From NCBI RefSeq assembly GCF_902859625.1, contig NZ_CADIJX010000008.1:1-64000 (forward strand): 64,000 nucleotides of DNA, in the 5' to 3' direction. Positions 8,364 through 17,926 of the stretch are shown here, piece after piece. This stretch comes from Achromobacter pestifer (lineage in GTDB: Bacteria > Pseudomonadota > Gammaproteobacteria > Burkholderiales > Burkholderiaceae_B). A model generated the notes under the pieces. It made no database searches and had not been told where the DNA came from. It worked only from the letters and a program-made list of their open reading frames with translations. Position numbers and translations under genes: made by a program. Numbering within the stretch: the stretch's first letter is position 1; every line of letters starts with the position of its first letter.

Positions 8364-10523
8364 ATGAATTTGACGATGCAGGTCGGACGGCGTGGCATGA
8401 CGCGGAAACCAGCGGGGCATTGGAGCCTGCGCTGGGCCGCGCGGGGTTCATTGGCGGCAGGGTTGGCGAACGGCTTGGCGGGGGGCGCCTGGGCGCAGCA
8501 GACGGAAGCCACTTTGTCCCCCGTTGTCGTGACGGGGACGCGCCTGGGCACGTCCGTGCTGGAGACGCCCGCTTCGGTGGACGTGGTCGAGGGCGCCATC
8601 ATGCGCCGGAGACAGCCTGGCATCAATCTGTCCGAGGGGTTGGCTGGCGTGCCGGGTCTACAGATTCAGAACCGGCAGAATTACGCGCAGGACTTGCAGA
8701 TTTCCAGCCGGGGCTTCGGCGCGCGGTCCACCTTTGGCGTGCGTGGCGTGCGGCTGTACGTGGATGGCATTCCGGCCACCATGCCGGACGGACAAGGGCA
8801 GACTTCCAATATCGATATCGGTTCGATCGATCGTGTCGAGGTGCTGCGGGGGCCATTCTCCGCGCTGTACGGGAATTCGTCGGGCGGGGTGATTCAGGTC
8901 TACACGGAAGACGGCGCACCGCCGCCCACGCTTTCGGCAAGCGGGTGGGGCGGCAGCGATGGCACCTGGCGCTACGGCGTGAAAGCCAGCGGCGGCCGTA
9001 CGGACGGATTCGACTATGTGCTGGACGCCACCCGCTTCACAACCGATGGCTACCGCGACCACAGCGCGGCGCGCAAGAACCTGGCCAATGCCAAGCTGGG
9101 CCTGCAATGGGATGACGCCAGCCGCTTGACCATCGTGGTCAACAGCGTGGACTTGAAGGCGCAAGACCCGCTGGGCCTGACGTATCAGCAGTTTCAGGAC
9201 GACCCGCGCGCGGCGCCCTTGGCCGAGCAATACAACACGCGCAAGACGGTGCGGCAGACGCAGGGCGGCGTGGTCTACGAGCGGCAGGTGGACAGCCGCA
9301 ATACCTTGCGCGTGATGGCGTATGTCGGCCAGCGCGACACGACGCAATACCAGGCGATTCCGCCAGCCGCGCAATTGGCGCCGACGCAGGCAGGCGGCGT
9401 CATTGACCTTGCGCGCCAGTACGGCGGCGCGGATGTGCGCTGGACCTCCGAGCAGGATCTGGCCGGCCGGCCGCTGACGCTGATTGGCGGGTTTTCCTAC
9501 GATTCGATGCGTGAAGACCGCAAGGGTTATCAGAACTTCACCGGCACGGGCGCCGATCAGCGGCTGGGCGTGCAAGGCGCGTTGCGGCGCGACGAAACCA
9601 ACACCGTCTATAACGCCGATCCCTATGTGCAGTTGTCGTGGAAGGTATCGGCGCGTTGGACGCTGGATGCGGGCTTGCGCTACAGCACGGTCAGTTTTGA
9701 TTCCAGTGACCACTACATCGTGCCTGGCAATGGCGACGATAGCGGCGATGCACGCTATCGCAAGGCGCTGCCGGTGGCCGCGCTGCGCTACGCGGTCAAT
9801 CCGGACGTCAGTGTGTATGCCTCGTATGGGCGCGGCTTCGAGACTCCCACGCTGAACGAGATCTCGTATCGGCCGGGCGGTCAGCCGGGGTTGAATTTTG
9901 GGCTGGCGCCTTCGCTAAGCACCAATCTTGAAGCCGGCGTGAAGGCGCGCGTAGCGGAGGGTCTGGCGACGGCGGCCGTTTTCCACACGGGCACCGACAA
10001 CGAGATCGTGTCGGCCGGCAGTTCTGGCGGGCGCACCACCTATCAGAATGCGGGCCGTACGCGGCGCGATGGCGTGGAGTTGAGCTGGTCGGGAGACATC
10101 GCTGCGCACTGGCGTACGCAGGTCGCCTATACCTGGTTGAACGCGCGCTATGCGGACGACGGCGCGGGCGCCATACGCGCCGGCAACAAGATTCCCGGTA
10201 TTGCGCGGCAGGCGGTATTCGCGTCCCTGGCCTGGGCGCCGCCCGAGGGCTGGCAGGCTTCCGTGGAAGGACGCTACCTGAGCAAGATCTACGTGAACGA
10301 CGCGAACGACCAGGAGGCGCCCGCCTACTTCGTGGCGGCGCTGAGCGCCGGCTATGTGAAGCGCTTGGGCGCATGGGAATTGAATGCGTATGCGCGGGTG
10401 GACAACCTGTTCGACAAACGCTATGCGGGGTCCGTGATCGTCAATGAGAGCAACGGCCGTTACTACGAGCCCGCGGCAGGACGTAGCGCCGGATTGGGGG
10501 TGGGAGTGGCGTACCGGTTCTAG
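8364..10523 (+). CDS. pqqU: TonB-dependent receptor, PqqU/YncD-like
   Basis: This is an outer-membrane receptor of about 720 residues. A Tat- or Sec-like N-terminus is followed by a plug with LSPVVVTGTRLGTSV, ENRQNYAQDLQISSRGFGARST-type text, LYVDGIPATMPDGQGQTSNID and VEVLRGPFSALYGNSSGGV. A 22-strand barrel ends in VIVNESNGRYYEPAAGR...AYRF. From memory these blocks match E. coli YncD, now PqqU, the receptor for pyrroloquinoline quinone, much better than siderophore receptors. The upstream frame is open to 8199 but overlaps slyX. The ATGs at 8364 and 8376 lie near GGGAG, so the exact start is uncertain. No PQQ enzyme is in the window. Confidence 0.85.
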   Translation: MNLTMQVGRRGMTRKPAGHWSLRWAARGSLAAGLANGLAGGAWAQQTEATLSPVVVTGTRLGTSVLETPASVDVVEGAIMRRRQPGINLSEGLAGVPGLQIQNRQNYAQDLQISSRGFGARSTFGVRGVRLYVDGIPATMPDGQGQTSNIDIGSIDRVEVLRGPFSALYGNSSGGVIQVYTEDGAPPPTLSASGWGGSDGTWRYGVKASGGRTDGFDYVLDATRFTTDGYRDHSAARKNLANAKLGLQWDDASRLTIVVNSVDLKAQDPLGLTYQQFQDDPRAAPLAEQYNTRKTVRQTQGGVVYERQVDSRNTLRVMAYVGQRDTTQYQAIPPAAQLAPTQAGGVIDLARQYGGADVRWTSEQDLAGRPLTLIGGFSYDSMREDRKGYQNFTGTGADQRLGVQGALRRDETNTVYNADPYVQLSWKVSARWTLDAGLRYSTVSFDSSDHYIVPGNGDDSGDARYRKALPVAALRYAVNPDVSVYASYGRGFETPTLNEISYRPGGQPGLNFGLAPSLSTNLEAGVKARVAEGLATAAVFHTGTDNEIVSAGSSGGRTTYQNAGRTRRDGVELSWSGDIAAHWRTQVAYTWLNARYADDGAGAIRAGNKIPGIARQAVFASLAWAPPEGWQASVEGRYLSKIYVNDANDQEAPAYFVAALSAGYVKRLGAWELNAYARVDNLFDKRYAGSVIVNESNGRYYEPAAGRSAGLGVGVAYRF

Positions 10524-10535
10524 CGCGCGCAGCCG

Positions 10536-11165
10536 TCAGTCAGGCGTATCCGGGTAGCAGACGCCGTAGTCTTCGCAAGCGGGGCAGCCGGGGGCGGCCG
10601 ACGGGGGCAGCCCGGCGTGTTCACAGGCCGAATAGGCCAGGAATTTCTTCCAGCGCAAATTGTTCACGTTGCGTATCACCAGGCTGGGATAGTGGCGTGC
10701 CAGCAGGAAAGTCACGTCTTCGCGGCCAGACAGGCCCAGGTCGCGCCAGAGGTGGTCGGGTCGCAGGCAGGCGTGTACCAGCACGCCCGTGACCCAGGGC
10801 GTGGTTTCGGGGCCGGGAGCGCGATAGGCGTCCAGCAGCACGCGCAGCAGCAAGGTGAAACCCAGCTGCGGGTCGCCCCGCCCGCTCAGGGCGTACCCCG
10901 CGTACTGTTCCCGCAGCGCAGACAGCCGGGCATCGTCCGATGCCAGGGCTCCCGGAAACAGGTGGTTCAGCAAGTGCAGGAGTTCGTCGGGGCAAAGGCC
11001 GCTGCGCGCCAGGTCCTGATGCGCCAGGCTGGTGCCGATCACCGTCGCGAAGAAACCCGCGTCGGGATGGCCGGGCGGCGAATGATGCAGCAGGGCGCGA
11101 GCAAATCGCTGGGCTGGCGTGCGAGAGTCTGCCGCAGCGGGCGGGGGGGTGAGTACGGCATCCAT
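10536..11165 (-). CDS. NifQ-like molybdenum protein, orphan
   Basis: The protein has 209 residues. The body is helical (LTLLLRVLLDAYR, DVTFLLARHYPSLV) and the end carries the NifQ signature NNLRWKKFLAYSACEHAGL, then a cysteine cluster GCPACEDYGVC. NifQ carries a Mo-Fe-S cluster and donates molybdenum for FeMo-cofactor synthesis. Its known motif is Cx4Cx2Cx5C. Here the last three cysteines fit (Cx2Cx5C) but the first position is Ser (SAAPGC). Another Cys lies 13 residues before the first retained Cys. No other nif gene is in the window. A Mo-box-like palindrome lies 45 bp upstream. The gene ends 12 bp from the convergent receptor gene. Confidence 0.83.
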   Translation of the reverse strand: MDAVLTPPPAAADSRTPAQRFARALLHHSPPGHPDAGFFATVIGTSLAHQDLARSGLCPDELLHLLNHLFPGALASDDARLSALREQYAGYALSGRGDPQLGFTLLLRVLLDAYRAPGPETTPWVTGVLVHACLRPDHLWRDLGLSGREDVTFLLARHYPSLVIRNVNNLRWKKFLAYSACEHAGLPPSAAPGCPACEDYGVCYPDTPD

Positions 11166-11209
11166 GGGGGCAGCAGCAGGCGCAGAAGTCGTTCAAATGT
11201 TAATGAAAG

Positions 11210-11233
11210 CGTTATATTGCGGAATATATAACG
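11210..11233. promoter_or_regulatory. Mo-box-like palindrome (putative ModE operator)
   Basis: Perfect 8-bp arms CGTTATAT and ATATAACG are separated by 8 bp. This matches the known core of ModE/MopA operators. It sits 45 bp upstream of the NifQ-like start, in promoter position, and about 114 bp upstream of the divergent ankyrin gene. Binding is inferred from the match and the molybdenum-related neighbour. Confidence 0.72.
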
Positions 11234-11346
11234 AAAGTCACGAATGCTCGCGATATTGTGGACAAAGGTGTGTCGGGACTTACCCGGGATGGGGCTTTCC
11301 CCAGGGGTATGATCGGTGTCCCTGATTTCCTGGTTTCCGTTCCCGC

Positions 11347-13860
11347 ATGCCGCGCCGCTTCCTTCCCGTAGTCTCCCGCATGTCCGCCGCGATCCTGGTG
11401 GCGTTGGCTGGCCTGGCGGCAGCGCCGCCGCCGGCCGTGGCCTCTGACATCGGCGCCGTCATCGAATCCGTTCGTTTGTCGCGCTACCCCTTGCGCGAGC
11501 CGGAGCGCCGTGTCTGGGGCACCGAAAATGTCCGCGACGTGGTGCTGGTCGGCCAGATGGAGAACCGCCTGTACCTGTACCGGTACGTGCGCGGAACCGG
11601 CAAGGAATTCCGCCTGGACTTCCGCTCGCAGCCGCTGGTGATCGATCCGGCTGCCTGGCAAGCGTCGCGCGAAGAGCGCGTGGCGGTCAGGGTGCCGCGC
11701 AATGACGTGCCGCTCTATTGGGTGGGCTATGCCTACAACGACACGGACGCCCCGCGCGCCGACGGCTTTCTGGTGGACGCCACGGGAAATGTCGCTACCG
11801 TTCATGCCGAGGCCGGCCTTGCCGTCGTCACTGCCAACCAGCCCTGGGACGAGGCGCGCAAGGCGCAGGCCCTGACCACCTTGCAAGAGGCGCTGAAGAG
11901 CTACCCCAGCCGCCTGAAGTCGTTTCCCGCCGAGGTGCGCTTTGAGCATCAGGCGCCGGTGGACGTGACGGCCACGTTCCGTACCTTGCACCAGGTGGCG
12001 TTTGCCATCCCGCGCGCCAAGACGGCCCAGTTCGGCCGCGCGCTGGCAGACTTGCGCCGCTTCGTGATGGAACAGGACTATCGCGAGATTGATCCCGGTG
12101 GCAAAGATCCTGACATGCTGGCGGCGTTGAATGACTACGGCTTCTGGCTGGCCGAGTCGGGTGATGCCGTGCAGGCCGACCGCATTCTCAGCGACGTGCT
12201 GCGGCGTGATCCCTCGCGCACGGCGGCGTATCTGAACCGCGGCGACGCCCGCTGGGCGCAGAGCGTGAAGGGGGGCGACAGGCGCGCTTACTTCGAGGTG
12301 CTGGCACGCGAGGACTACCGTCTGTATTGCACCAACCGCCTGGTGGAGAAAGCGCCGATCCCAAGCAATATCGCCAGCCGCATCGGCGCAGCCTTGAACG
12401 AGAAGGTACTGAATGCCGATGCCTGCCGGCCCCGGTTGGCGATCTTCAAGGCGATCCAGGCAGACGACCTGGACGCGGTGCGCGCCCAATTGGCGGCCGG
12501 ACAAGATCCGAATGGCGTGAACGAGAACGGCACGTCGGCGCTGGCCGTGGCGGTGTCGCTCAAGCAGCTGGACACCGTGCGGGTCTTGTTGGCGGCGGGG
12601 GCGAAGGCGGACGGGCCCAACAATGGATTCCTGCTGTTGGCCAGCGCGTTGCCGGAGGGTAGCGACACACGACCGGCGGCCGAGCGCTATGCCCTGGCGG
12701 ATGTCTTGATCGCCGCAGGTGCGCCGTTGGACGCCGGCGACTCCAACGGCACGCCACTGCTGGTGCGGCGCATTTCGTACTACAGCGAAGACAAGGACAA
12801 TCTGACCTATCTGCTGGCCAAAGGCGCCAATCCGAATGTGCGCGAAAAGAATGGCCGGTCGGCGCTGCATGCCGCGATGGGGTCGCCGAAGCGGTTCTGG
12901 TTTGCCGAGCAACTGCTGGCCAAGGGCGCGGACATCAATGCCGCCTATGTCCGCATGTACTACGGCAACCGCGGCATGTGGGAAACCCCATTGCTGGAAG
13001 CCCTGCGCGAATCGATCAGCGGCGAATTGACGCCGACGGTGACCTATCCGATCCCCGAGCGCGTGAGCTTCGCGCTGGCCCACGGCGCGGACCCGGCAGT
13101 GGGCGGCTACAGCGCCAACAAGACTCCTGAGCGCAACGGTTTGAACGAGGCGTTGAGCCTGGCGGTGCGCACGATGCAGCCCGCGCTGGTGGACCAGTTG
13201 GCCAAAGCCGCTGGCCAGCCGCAGATGCCGCTGACGCCGGAATCGCTATCCAGCTTGCTCAGCGTGTGGAATCAGGTCGAGATCCGCGCGGCCATCAAGC
13301 AGAACAGTCCGGAATGGGACGGCCAACGCGCCAGGCTGCGCGCGACGGCCGAACGCCTGCTGGCGGCGGGCGTGCCGCTTGTTCGGGCGAATGATGCCAC
13401 CGGCCTTGCCAACAACGGCATCGCGCCGCTGAGCCTGCCGTGGTTGCCCGATGATCTGTATCTGGCCTGGCTCACGCAGGGGGCGGACGCTTCCGACCGG
13501 ACGGATCCCAACATCCGCATCCAGGACGTGGCGGACGCCGATGCCTTGCCGCTGGTGACGATGCTGCAACGGGGCAATGAAGCCAAGGCGCAAGCGTTGA
13601 TGGCGCACGACGCCGGGTTGTATCGCACGCCTTGGCGTTGTGGCATGGCGGTGGCCGATGTGCTGGCCTGGCAACTGAGCAATACCGGGCCGATCAGCCC
13701 GACGGGCGCGCGCGCGGTGAGGCAAGTGCTGGAAGGGGCCGAAGCCGCGGCCAGTTGCGACCTGCGCCAGACTGCGCGCGTGCAGCCCTTCGTGGGCCGT
13801 TCCGCGATTGACCTGGCCAGGCAGGCGGGTGTCACGCTGACCGTGACGGCGCCGAAGTGA
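11347..13860 (+). CDS. Exported ankyrin-repeat protein
   Basis: The protein has 837 residues. The N-terminus carries a signal peptide (hydrophobic stretch from about residue 12, cleavage near AVA-S at about 36). Residues 40-200 form an unidentified domain. A TPR-like helical part follows (LNDYGFWLAESGDAVQADRIL, YLNRGDARWAQS). Ankyrin repeats run from about residue 370 to 600: KAIQADDLDAVRAQLAAGQDPN, LAVAVSLKQLDTVRVLLAAGAK, LTYLLAKGANPNVREKNGRSAL. It is probably a periplasmic protein-interaction scaffold. No catalytic motif is visible. Neither the ATG at 11347 nor that at 11380 has a clear ribosome-binding site. Confidence 0.85.
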   Translation: MPRRFLPVVSRMSAAILVALAGLAAAPPPAVASDIGAVIESVRLSRYPLREPERRVWGTENVRDVVLVGQMENRLYLYRYVRGTGKEFRLDFRSQPLVIDPAAWQASREERVAVRVPRNDVPLYWVGYAYNDTDAPRADGFLVDATGNVATVHAEAGLAVVTANQPWDEARKAQALTTLQEALKSYPSRLKSFPAEVRFEHQAPVDVTATFRTLHQVAFAIPRAKTAQFGRALADLRRFVMEQDYREIDPGGKDPDMLAALNDYGFWLAESGDAVQADRILSDVLRRDPSRTAAYLNRGDARWAQSVKGGDRRAYFEVLAREDYRLYCTNRLVEKAPIPSNIASRIGAALNEKVLNADACRPRLAIFKAIQADDLDAVRAQLAAGQDPNGVNENGTSALAVAVSLKQLDTVRVLLAAGAKADGPNNGFLLLASALPEGSDTRPAAERYALADVLIAAGAPLDAGDSNGTPLLVRRISYYSEDKDNLTYLLAKGANPNVREKNGRSALHAAMGSPKRFWFAEQLLAKGADINAAYVRMYYGNRGMWETPLLEALRESISGELTPTVTYPIPERVSFALAHGADPAVGGYSANKTPERNGLNEALSLAVRTMQPALVDQLAKAAGQPQMPLTPESLSSLLSVWNQVEIRAAIKQNSPEWDGQRARLRATAERLLAAGVPLVRANDATGLANNGIAPLSLPWLPDDLYLAWLTQGADASDRTDPNIRIQDVADADALPLVTMLQRGNEAKAQALMAHDAGLYRTPWRCGMAVADVLAWQLSNTGPISPTGARAVRQVLEGAEAAASCDLRQTARVQPFVGRSAIDLARQAGVTLTVTAPK

Positions 13861-13889
13861 CGCCGCCGAAGTGACGCCGCCGAAATAAC
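13848..13889 (+). repeat. Three tandem 14-bp units across the stop codon
   Basis: GCCGCCGAAGTGAC-like units occur at 13848-13861, 13862-13875 and 13876-13889, with the last diverged at GTGAC. The ankyrin gene stops within the first unit. Confidence 0.8.
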
Positions 13890-13940
13890 GTTGCCAAAGC
13901 CAGGCCGCCAACGTCGCGCCGCCCCAGCGCATAAAACAAA

Positions 13941-13968
13941 ACAGGCACCCGAAGGTGCCTGTTTTTTT
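13941..13968. terminator. Bidirectional intrinsic terminator between ankyrin gene and cyoD
   Basis: The 9-bp arms ACAGGCACC and GGTGCCTGT enclose a CGAA tetraloop. Seven T follow on + and an A-rich tract precedes. It serves the convergent ankyrin and cyo transcripts. Confidence 0.9.
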
Positions 13969-13988
13969 GCATCAACGGCAAGCCGTCT

Positions 13989-14339
13989 TTACATGGCGTG
14001 ACCCATGTTCACGTTCATGTTGTACAGCACCCATGCCGAACCGCCGACAATGATGGAGATGATTATCACGGTGAAGACGAAGGCGGCCAGGTTGTCGCGA
14101 GCCGACTTCGAGGCGCCCATGTGCAGGAAGTACACCAGTTGCACCAGCAACTGGAGCACGCACAGTGCCACCACGCCGATGATGGTGACGGTGTGGGACA
14201 GTGCACCGTGCATCACCAGGCCGAACGAGCCGAAGGTGAGCAACAGCGAAAGCACGAAACCGATGATGTAGGACTTCAGGCTGCCGTGATCGGCGGCGTG
14301 ATCGTCGTGGCCGTGTGCGGCCGCAGCGGAGTGCGACAT
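13989..14339 (-). CDS. cyoD: Cytochrome bo3 quinol oxidase subunit IV
   Basis: The protein has 116 residues with a His-rich N-terminus ([19 protein letters not shown]) and three membrane helices (SYIIGFVLSLLLTFGSFGLV, TIIGVVALCVLQLLVQLVYFLHM, AFVFTVIIISIIVGGSAWVLYN). This is the CyoD/COX4-prokaryotic family, which helps assemble subunit I. The ATG at 14339 overlaps the cyoC stop as TGATG, so translation is coupled. It is the last gene of cyoABCD. No cyoE (heme O synthase) follows. Confidence 0.95.
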   Translation of the reverse strand: MSHSAAAAHGHDDHAADHGSLKSYIIGFVLSLLLTFGSFGLVMHGALSHTVTIIGVVALCVLQLLVQLVYFLHMGASKSARDNLAAFVFTVIIISIIVGGSAWVLYNMNVNMGHAM

Positions 14340-14953
14340 CAGATGGCTCCCAAAAGATAGACGAAGGTGAAGACGCAGATCCAGACGATGTCCAGGAAGT
14401 GCCAGAACAGGCTCAGGCACGCCAGACGACGCTTGTTGATCGAGTCCAGGCCATGGCGGCGAATCATGTCCAGCAGGACGATGATCCAGATCAGGCCGAA
14501 GGTGACGTGCAGGCCGTGCGTGCCGATCAGCGTGAAGAACGCCGACAGGTAAGCACTGCGGCCCGGGCCGGCGCCTTCAGTGATCAGGTGATGGAATTCC
14601 CAGACTTCCATCGCGATGAAGCCTGCACCGAACAGGAACGTCACCATCAACCAGCCCATGGCGCGGGACTTGTTGTTGGCGTGGACGTTCAGGTTGGCCA
14701 TGCCGAAGGTGAAGCTGGAGAACAGCAGCAACAGCGTTTCGACCAGCACGAACTTCAGGTCAAACAGTTCTTTGCCCGTGGGGCCGCCCGCGGTGGCGTT
14801 GGACAGCACCGCGAACGTGGCGAACAGGACCGAGAAGATCAGCAAGTCGCTCATCAGATAGACCCAGAAACCGAAAACGGTCTTGGATCCATCGTCATGA
14901 TGCGCGTGATCGTCGTGACCCGCGTGGGGGTGAGTGGCTACGGCTTGAATCAT
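14339..14953 (-). CDS. cyoC: Cytochrome bo3 quinol oxidase subunit III
   Basis: The protein has 204 residues and five membrane helices of the COX3 family, with [24 protein letters not shown] near the start, [12 protein letters not shown] in the middle and [20 protein letters not shown] at the end. It stabilises the oxidase. It starts 3 bp after cyoB and overlaps cyoD. The N-terminus is His-rich ([14 protein letters not shown]). Confidence 0.96.
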   Translation of the reverse strand: MIQAVATHPHAGHDDHAHHDDGSKTVFGFWVYLMSDLLIFSVLFATFAVLSNATAGGPTGKELFDLKFVLVETLLLLFSSFTFGMANLNVHANNKSRAMGWLMVTFLFGAGFIAMEVWEFHHLITEGAGPGRSAYLSAFFTLIGTHGLHVTFGLIWIIVLLDMIRRHGLDSINKRRLACLSLFWHFLDIVWICVFTFVYLLGAI

Positions 14954-14956
14954 GGC

Positions 14957-16933
14957 TCAGGCGGCCTTTTGCATTTTGTCAAAGTGAGCGTTTTCGATAC
15001 GTTCGACTTCCGCGGCCGGGACCCAGTAGTCGATGTCGCGGTCATAGGCGCGAACAATGAACGAACCGATCATGCCGACGAAACCGACGATCGACAGCCA
15101 CCAGATGTGCCAGATCAGCGCAAAGCACATGACCAGGCCAAAGGCGCCGATGAACACGCCAACGGCGGTGTTGCGCGGCATATGGATGTCTTCGTACTTG
15201 GCGGGGCGCTTGTAGGCCTTGCCGCTTTGCTTGTCTTCCCAGAACTGGTCCAGTTCATCAACGTGAGGAACGTGGGCGAAGTTGTAGAAAGGAGCCGGCG
15301 ACGAAATCGCCCATTCCAGGGTACGGCCATCCCAGGGATCGCCGGTGACGTCCTGGTTTTGCTTGCGCTGGCGAACCGACACGAACACTTGTTGCAGCAG
15401 GAACCAGATGCCCAGCATGATCAGCGCGGCGCCAGCCAGCGCGACCAGCAGGTACGGCTGCCATTCGGGGTTGTCGTAGTGATTCAGGCGGCGCGTCATG
15501 CCCTTGAAGCCCAGGATGTACAGGGGCATGAAGGCCATGAAGAAACCGACGAACCAGCAGTAGAACGAGTAGCGGCCCAGACGTTCATTCAGCGTGAAGC
15601 CGAACGCCTTCGGGAACCAGTACGTCATGCCCGCGATACAACCGAACACCACGCCACCGATGATGGTGTTGTGGAAGTGGGCGATCAGGAACAAGCTGTT
15701 GTGCAGCACGAAGGACACGCCGGGGATGGCCAGCATCACGCCGGTCATGCCGCCGATGACGAAGACGATCATGAAACCCAGCGTCCACAGCACCGGCGTC
15801 GTGATGCGCAGGCGGCCGCGGTAGATGGTGAACAGCCAGTTGAAAATCTTGGCCCCGGTCGGGATCGAGATAATCATTGTCGCAATGCCGAAGAAGGCAT
15901 TGACGTTGGCCCCCGCTCCCATGGTGAAGAAGTGGTGCAGCCAGACCAGGAACGACAGCACGCCGATGGCGGCCGTGGCGTAAACCATGGACTTGTAGCC
16001 GAACAGCGTCTTGCGGGCAAAGGTGGCAACAATTTCCGAATACACGCCAAACGCCGGCAGCACCAGAATGTAGACCTCGGGGTGGCCCCAGATCCAGATC
16101 AGGTTCACGTACATCATGACGTTGCCGCCCATGTCGTTCGTGAAGAAGTGCGTGCCCAGATAGCGGTCCATGGTCAGCAGCGCGAGCGTGGCGGCCAGGA
16201 CGGGGAAGGCGGCGACGATCAGCACGTTGGTGACCAGCGAGGTCCACGTGAAAATCGGCATCTTCATCAGGCTCATGCCCGGTGCGCGCATGCGCAGGAT
16301 GGTCACGATGAAGTTGATGCCGCTAAGCGTTGTGCCCAGCCCGGATATCTGCAATGCCCAGATGTAATAGTCCACCCCGACGCTTGGGCTGTAGTCCAGT
16401 CCAGACAGCGGCGGATAGGCCAACCAGCCGGTCGCGGCGAATTCGCCCACGAACAGCGAGATCATCATCAGCGCGACGCCAGCACCGAACAGCCAGAAGC
16501 TCAGCGAGTTCAGGAACGGGTAGGCCACGTCGCGGGCGCCGATTTGCAGCGGCACCACGATGTTCATCAGCCCGGTAATGAAGGGCATCGCCATGAAGAA
16601 AATCATGATGACGCCGTGGGCGGTGAAGATCTGGTCGTAGTGATGGGGGGGCAGGAAGCCGGCGGAGTCGGCGGACGCGACCGCCAACTGGGTGCGCATC
16701 ATGATGGCGTCGGCAAAGCCGCGCAGCAGCATGATCAGCGCGACGATGATGTACATCACGCCGATGCGCTTGTGGTCGACCGAGGTCAGCCATTCCGTCC
16801 AAAGGTACTTCCACTTGCCGAAGTACGTCACGGCGCCGAAGACCGCTAGGCCTCCCAGGCACACGGCGGCCAACGTAATCATGACGATAGGTTCATGATA
16901 CGGAATGGCCTCGAGGGTAAGTTTCCCGAGCAT
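14957..16933 (-). CDS. cyoB: Cytochrome bo3 quinol oxidase subunit I
   Basis: The protein has 658 residues, close to the E. coli subunit (663). It carries the heme-copper motifs: [15 protein letters not shown] (CuB His and cross-linked Tyr), [10 protein letters not shown] (two CuB His) and [11 protein letters not shown] (heme ligands). The N-terminal quinol-oxidase extension [29 protein letters not shown] is present. The subunit reduces O2 to water and pumps protons. It lies between cyoA (3 bp) and cyoC (3 bp). Confidence 0.98.
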   Translation of the reverse strand: MLGKLTLEAIPYHEPIVMITLAAVCLGGLAVFGAVTYFGKWKYLWTEWLTSVDHKRIGVMYIIVALIMLLRGFADAIMMRTQLAVASADSAGFLPPHHYDQIFTAHGVIMIFFMAMPFITGLMNIVVPLQIGARDVAYPFLNSLSFWLFGAGVALMMISLFVGEFAATGWLAYPPLSGLDYSPSVGVDYYIWALQISGLGTTLSGINFIVTILRMRAPGMSLMKMPIFTWTSLVTNVLIVAAFPVLAATLALLTMDRYLGTHFFTNDMGGNVMMYVNLIWIWGHPEVYILVLPAFGVYSEIVATFARKTLFGYKSMVYATAAIGVLSFLVWLHHFFTMGAGANVNAFFGIATMIISIPTGAKIFNWLFTIYRGRLRITTPVLWTLGFMIVFVIGGMTGVMLAIPGVSFVLHNSLFLIAHFHNTIIGGVVFGCIAGMTYWFPKAFGFTLNERLGRYSFYCWFVGFFMAFMPLYILGFKGMTRRLNHYDNPEWQPYLLVALAGAALIMLGIWFLLQQVFVSVRQRKQNQDVTGDPWDGRTLEWAISSPAPFYNFAHVPHVDELDQFWEDKQSGKAYKRPAKYEDIHMPRNTAVGVFIGAFGLVMCFALIWHIWWLSIVGFVGMIGSFIVRAYDRDIDYWVPAAEVERIENAHFDKMQKAA

Positions 16934-16935
16934 TG

Positions 16936-17844
16936 TTAGTTAATTCCTGCGATCAGATTGTTCGACGTGGTGGTGCACGTGGCGTCGTCCACGCCGGCCA
17001 TCTTGGACATGGTGCTGCCCAGGACGAAATCAAACATGGCGGGAGGGGCCGAGGAGTACTTGACGACCGGATTGCGCTCGCTGCGCTTGGTCAGCTCTGC
17101 ATAAACCTCGGGGGTCAGCGCCGTGGGCGAAGCCTTGGCTTCCTTGACCCAGTTGTCGAACCCTTCTTGCGTCGTGGCGATGGCCTTGAAGCGCATGCCG
17201 GAGAAACCGGCGCCGCTGTAGTTGGCCGAGATGCCCGCGTAGGTGCCGGCTTCGGTCGCATTCAGGTGCAGCTTCGTTTCCATGCCGGCCATCGAGTAGA
17301 TCTGGCTACCCAGCTGGGGGATGAAGAACGAGTTCATCACCGATGCCGACGTGATACGGAAGTTGACCGGGACGTCCACGGGGAACGCGATCTCGTTGAC
17401 CGTGGCGATGTCGTATTCGGGGTAGATGAACAGCCACTTCCAATCCAGCGAAACCACCTCGATGGTGATCGGCTTGTGTTCGGATACGAGCGGCTTGTAG
17501 GGATCCAGCGCGTGCGTGGAGCGCCAGGTGATCACGGCAAGAATCGCCACGATGATACAAGGAACGGTCCAGACCACGACTTCGATCGACGTGGAGTGGG
17601 CCCACTTGGGCTGGTAGTCGGCTTTGGTATTGGATGCGCGGTATTTCCACGCAAACGCCACAATCATGATCAGCACTGGAATCACGACGATGAGCATGAG
17701 CCCCGTTGCCGTGAACAGTAAGGTCTTTTCCTGGGCGCCAATATCTCCCTTGGGGGAGAGGATTTCCATGTTGCAGCCGCCAAGCAGCATGACCGCGCCA
17801 ACGCCGAAAATGCGCGTAAGGGTCGCAAGGAGGGGGTGTTTCAC
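16936..17844 (-). CDS. cyoA: Cytochrome bo3 quinol oxidase subunit II (lipoprotein)
   Basis: The protein has 302 residues from a GTG at 17844 ([19 protein letters not shown] upstream). The frame is open further, to 17985, but the lipoprotein signal with lipobox LLGGC fixes the start near the GTG. Two membrane helices precede a cupredoxin domain. The CuA cysteines of cytochrome c oxidases are absent, so the donor is quinol. Its upstream region (17845-18101) is unusually rich in regulatory motifs, and the roxSR genes lie just beyond in the same orientation. Confidence 0.95.
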   Translation of the reverse strand: MKHPLLATLTRIFGVGAVMLLGGCNMEILSPKGDIGAQEKTLLFTATGLMLIVVIPVLIMIVAFAWKYRASNTKADYQPKWAHSTSIEVVVWTVPCIIVAILAVITWRSTHALDPYKPLVSEHKPITIEVVSLDWKWLFIYPEYDIATVNEIAFPVDVPVNFRITSASVMNSFFIPQLGSQIYSMAGMETKLHLNATEAGTYAGISANYSGAGFSGMRFKAIATTQEGFDNWVKEAKASPTALTPEVYAELTKRSERNPVVKYSSAPPAMFDFVLGSTMSKMAGVDDATCTTTSNNLIAGIN

Positions 17845-17865
17845 GTACAGCCTTGGATGGAAGGT

Positions 17866-17909
17866 TGGAAATGCTGCGAGGCAGCAGACTGGAATGCTGC
17901 CAAGCAGCA
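17866..17909 (-). repeat. Twin hairpin repeat in the cyoA leader
   Basis: Two direct copies, TGGAAATGCTGCGAGGCAGC (A) at 17866-17886 and TGGAATGCTGCCAAGCAGCA at 17890-17909, each form a perfect 6-bp stem TGCTGC/GCAGCA with a 3-nt loop. They start 22 bp upstream of the cyoA GTG, so they could fold in the leader RNA or act as operator repeats. Confidence 0.7.
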
Positions 17910-17926
17910 ACGTCCATCCTATCGGC

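Noticed and set aside
11212..13083. 623-residue open frame opposite the ankyrin gene
   Set aside because: It has the composition of an antisense shadow, and the sense strand has a signal peptide and clear repeats.
14315..16849. 844-residue open frame on the + strand opposite cyoB/cyoC
   Set aside because: It is antisense to well-conserved oxidase genes. The product is rich in His, Gln, Asp and Arg, as expected from reading G+C-rich genes backwards, and has no ribosome-binding site.
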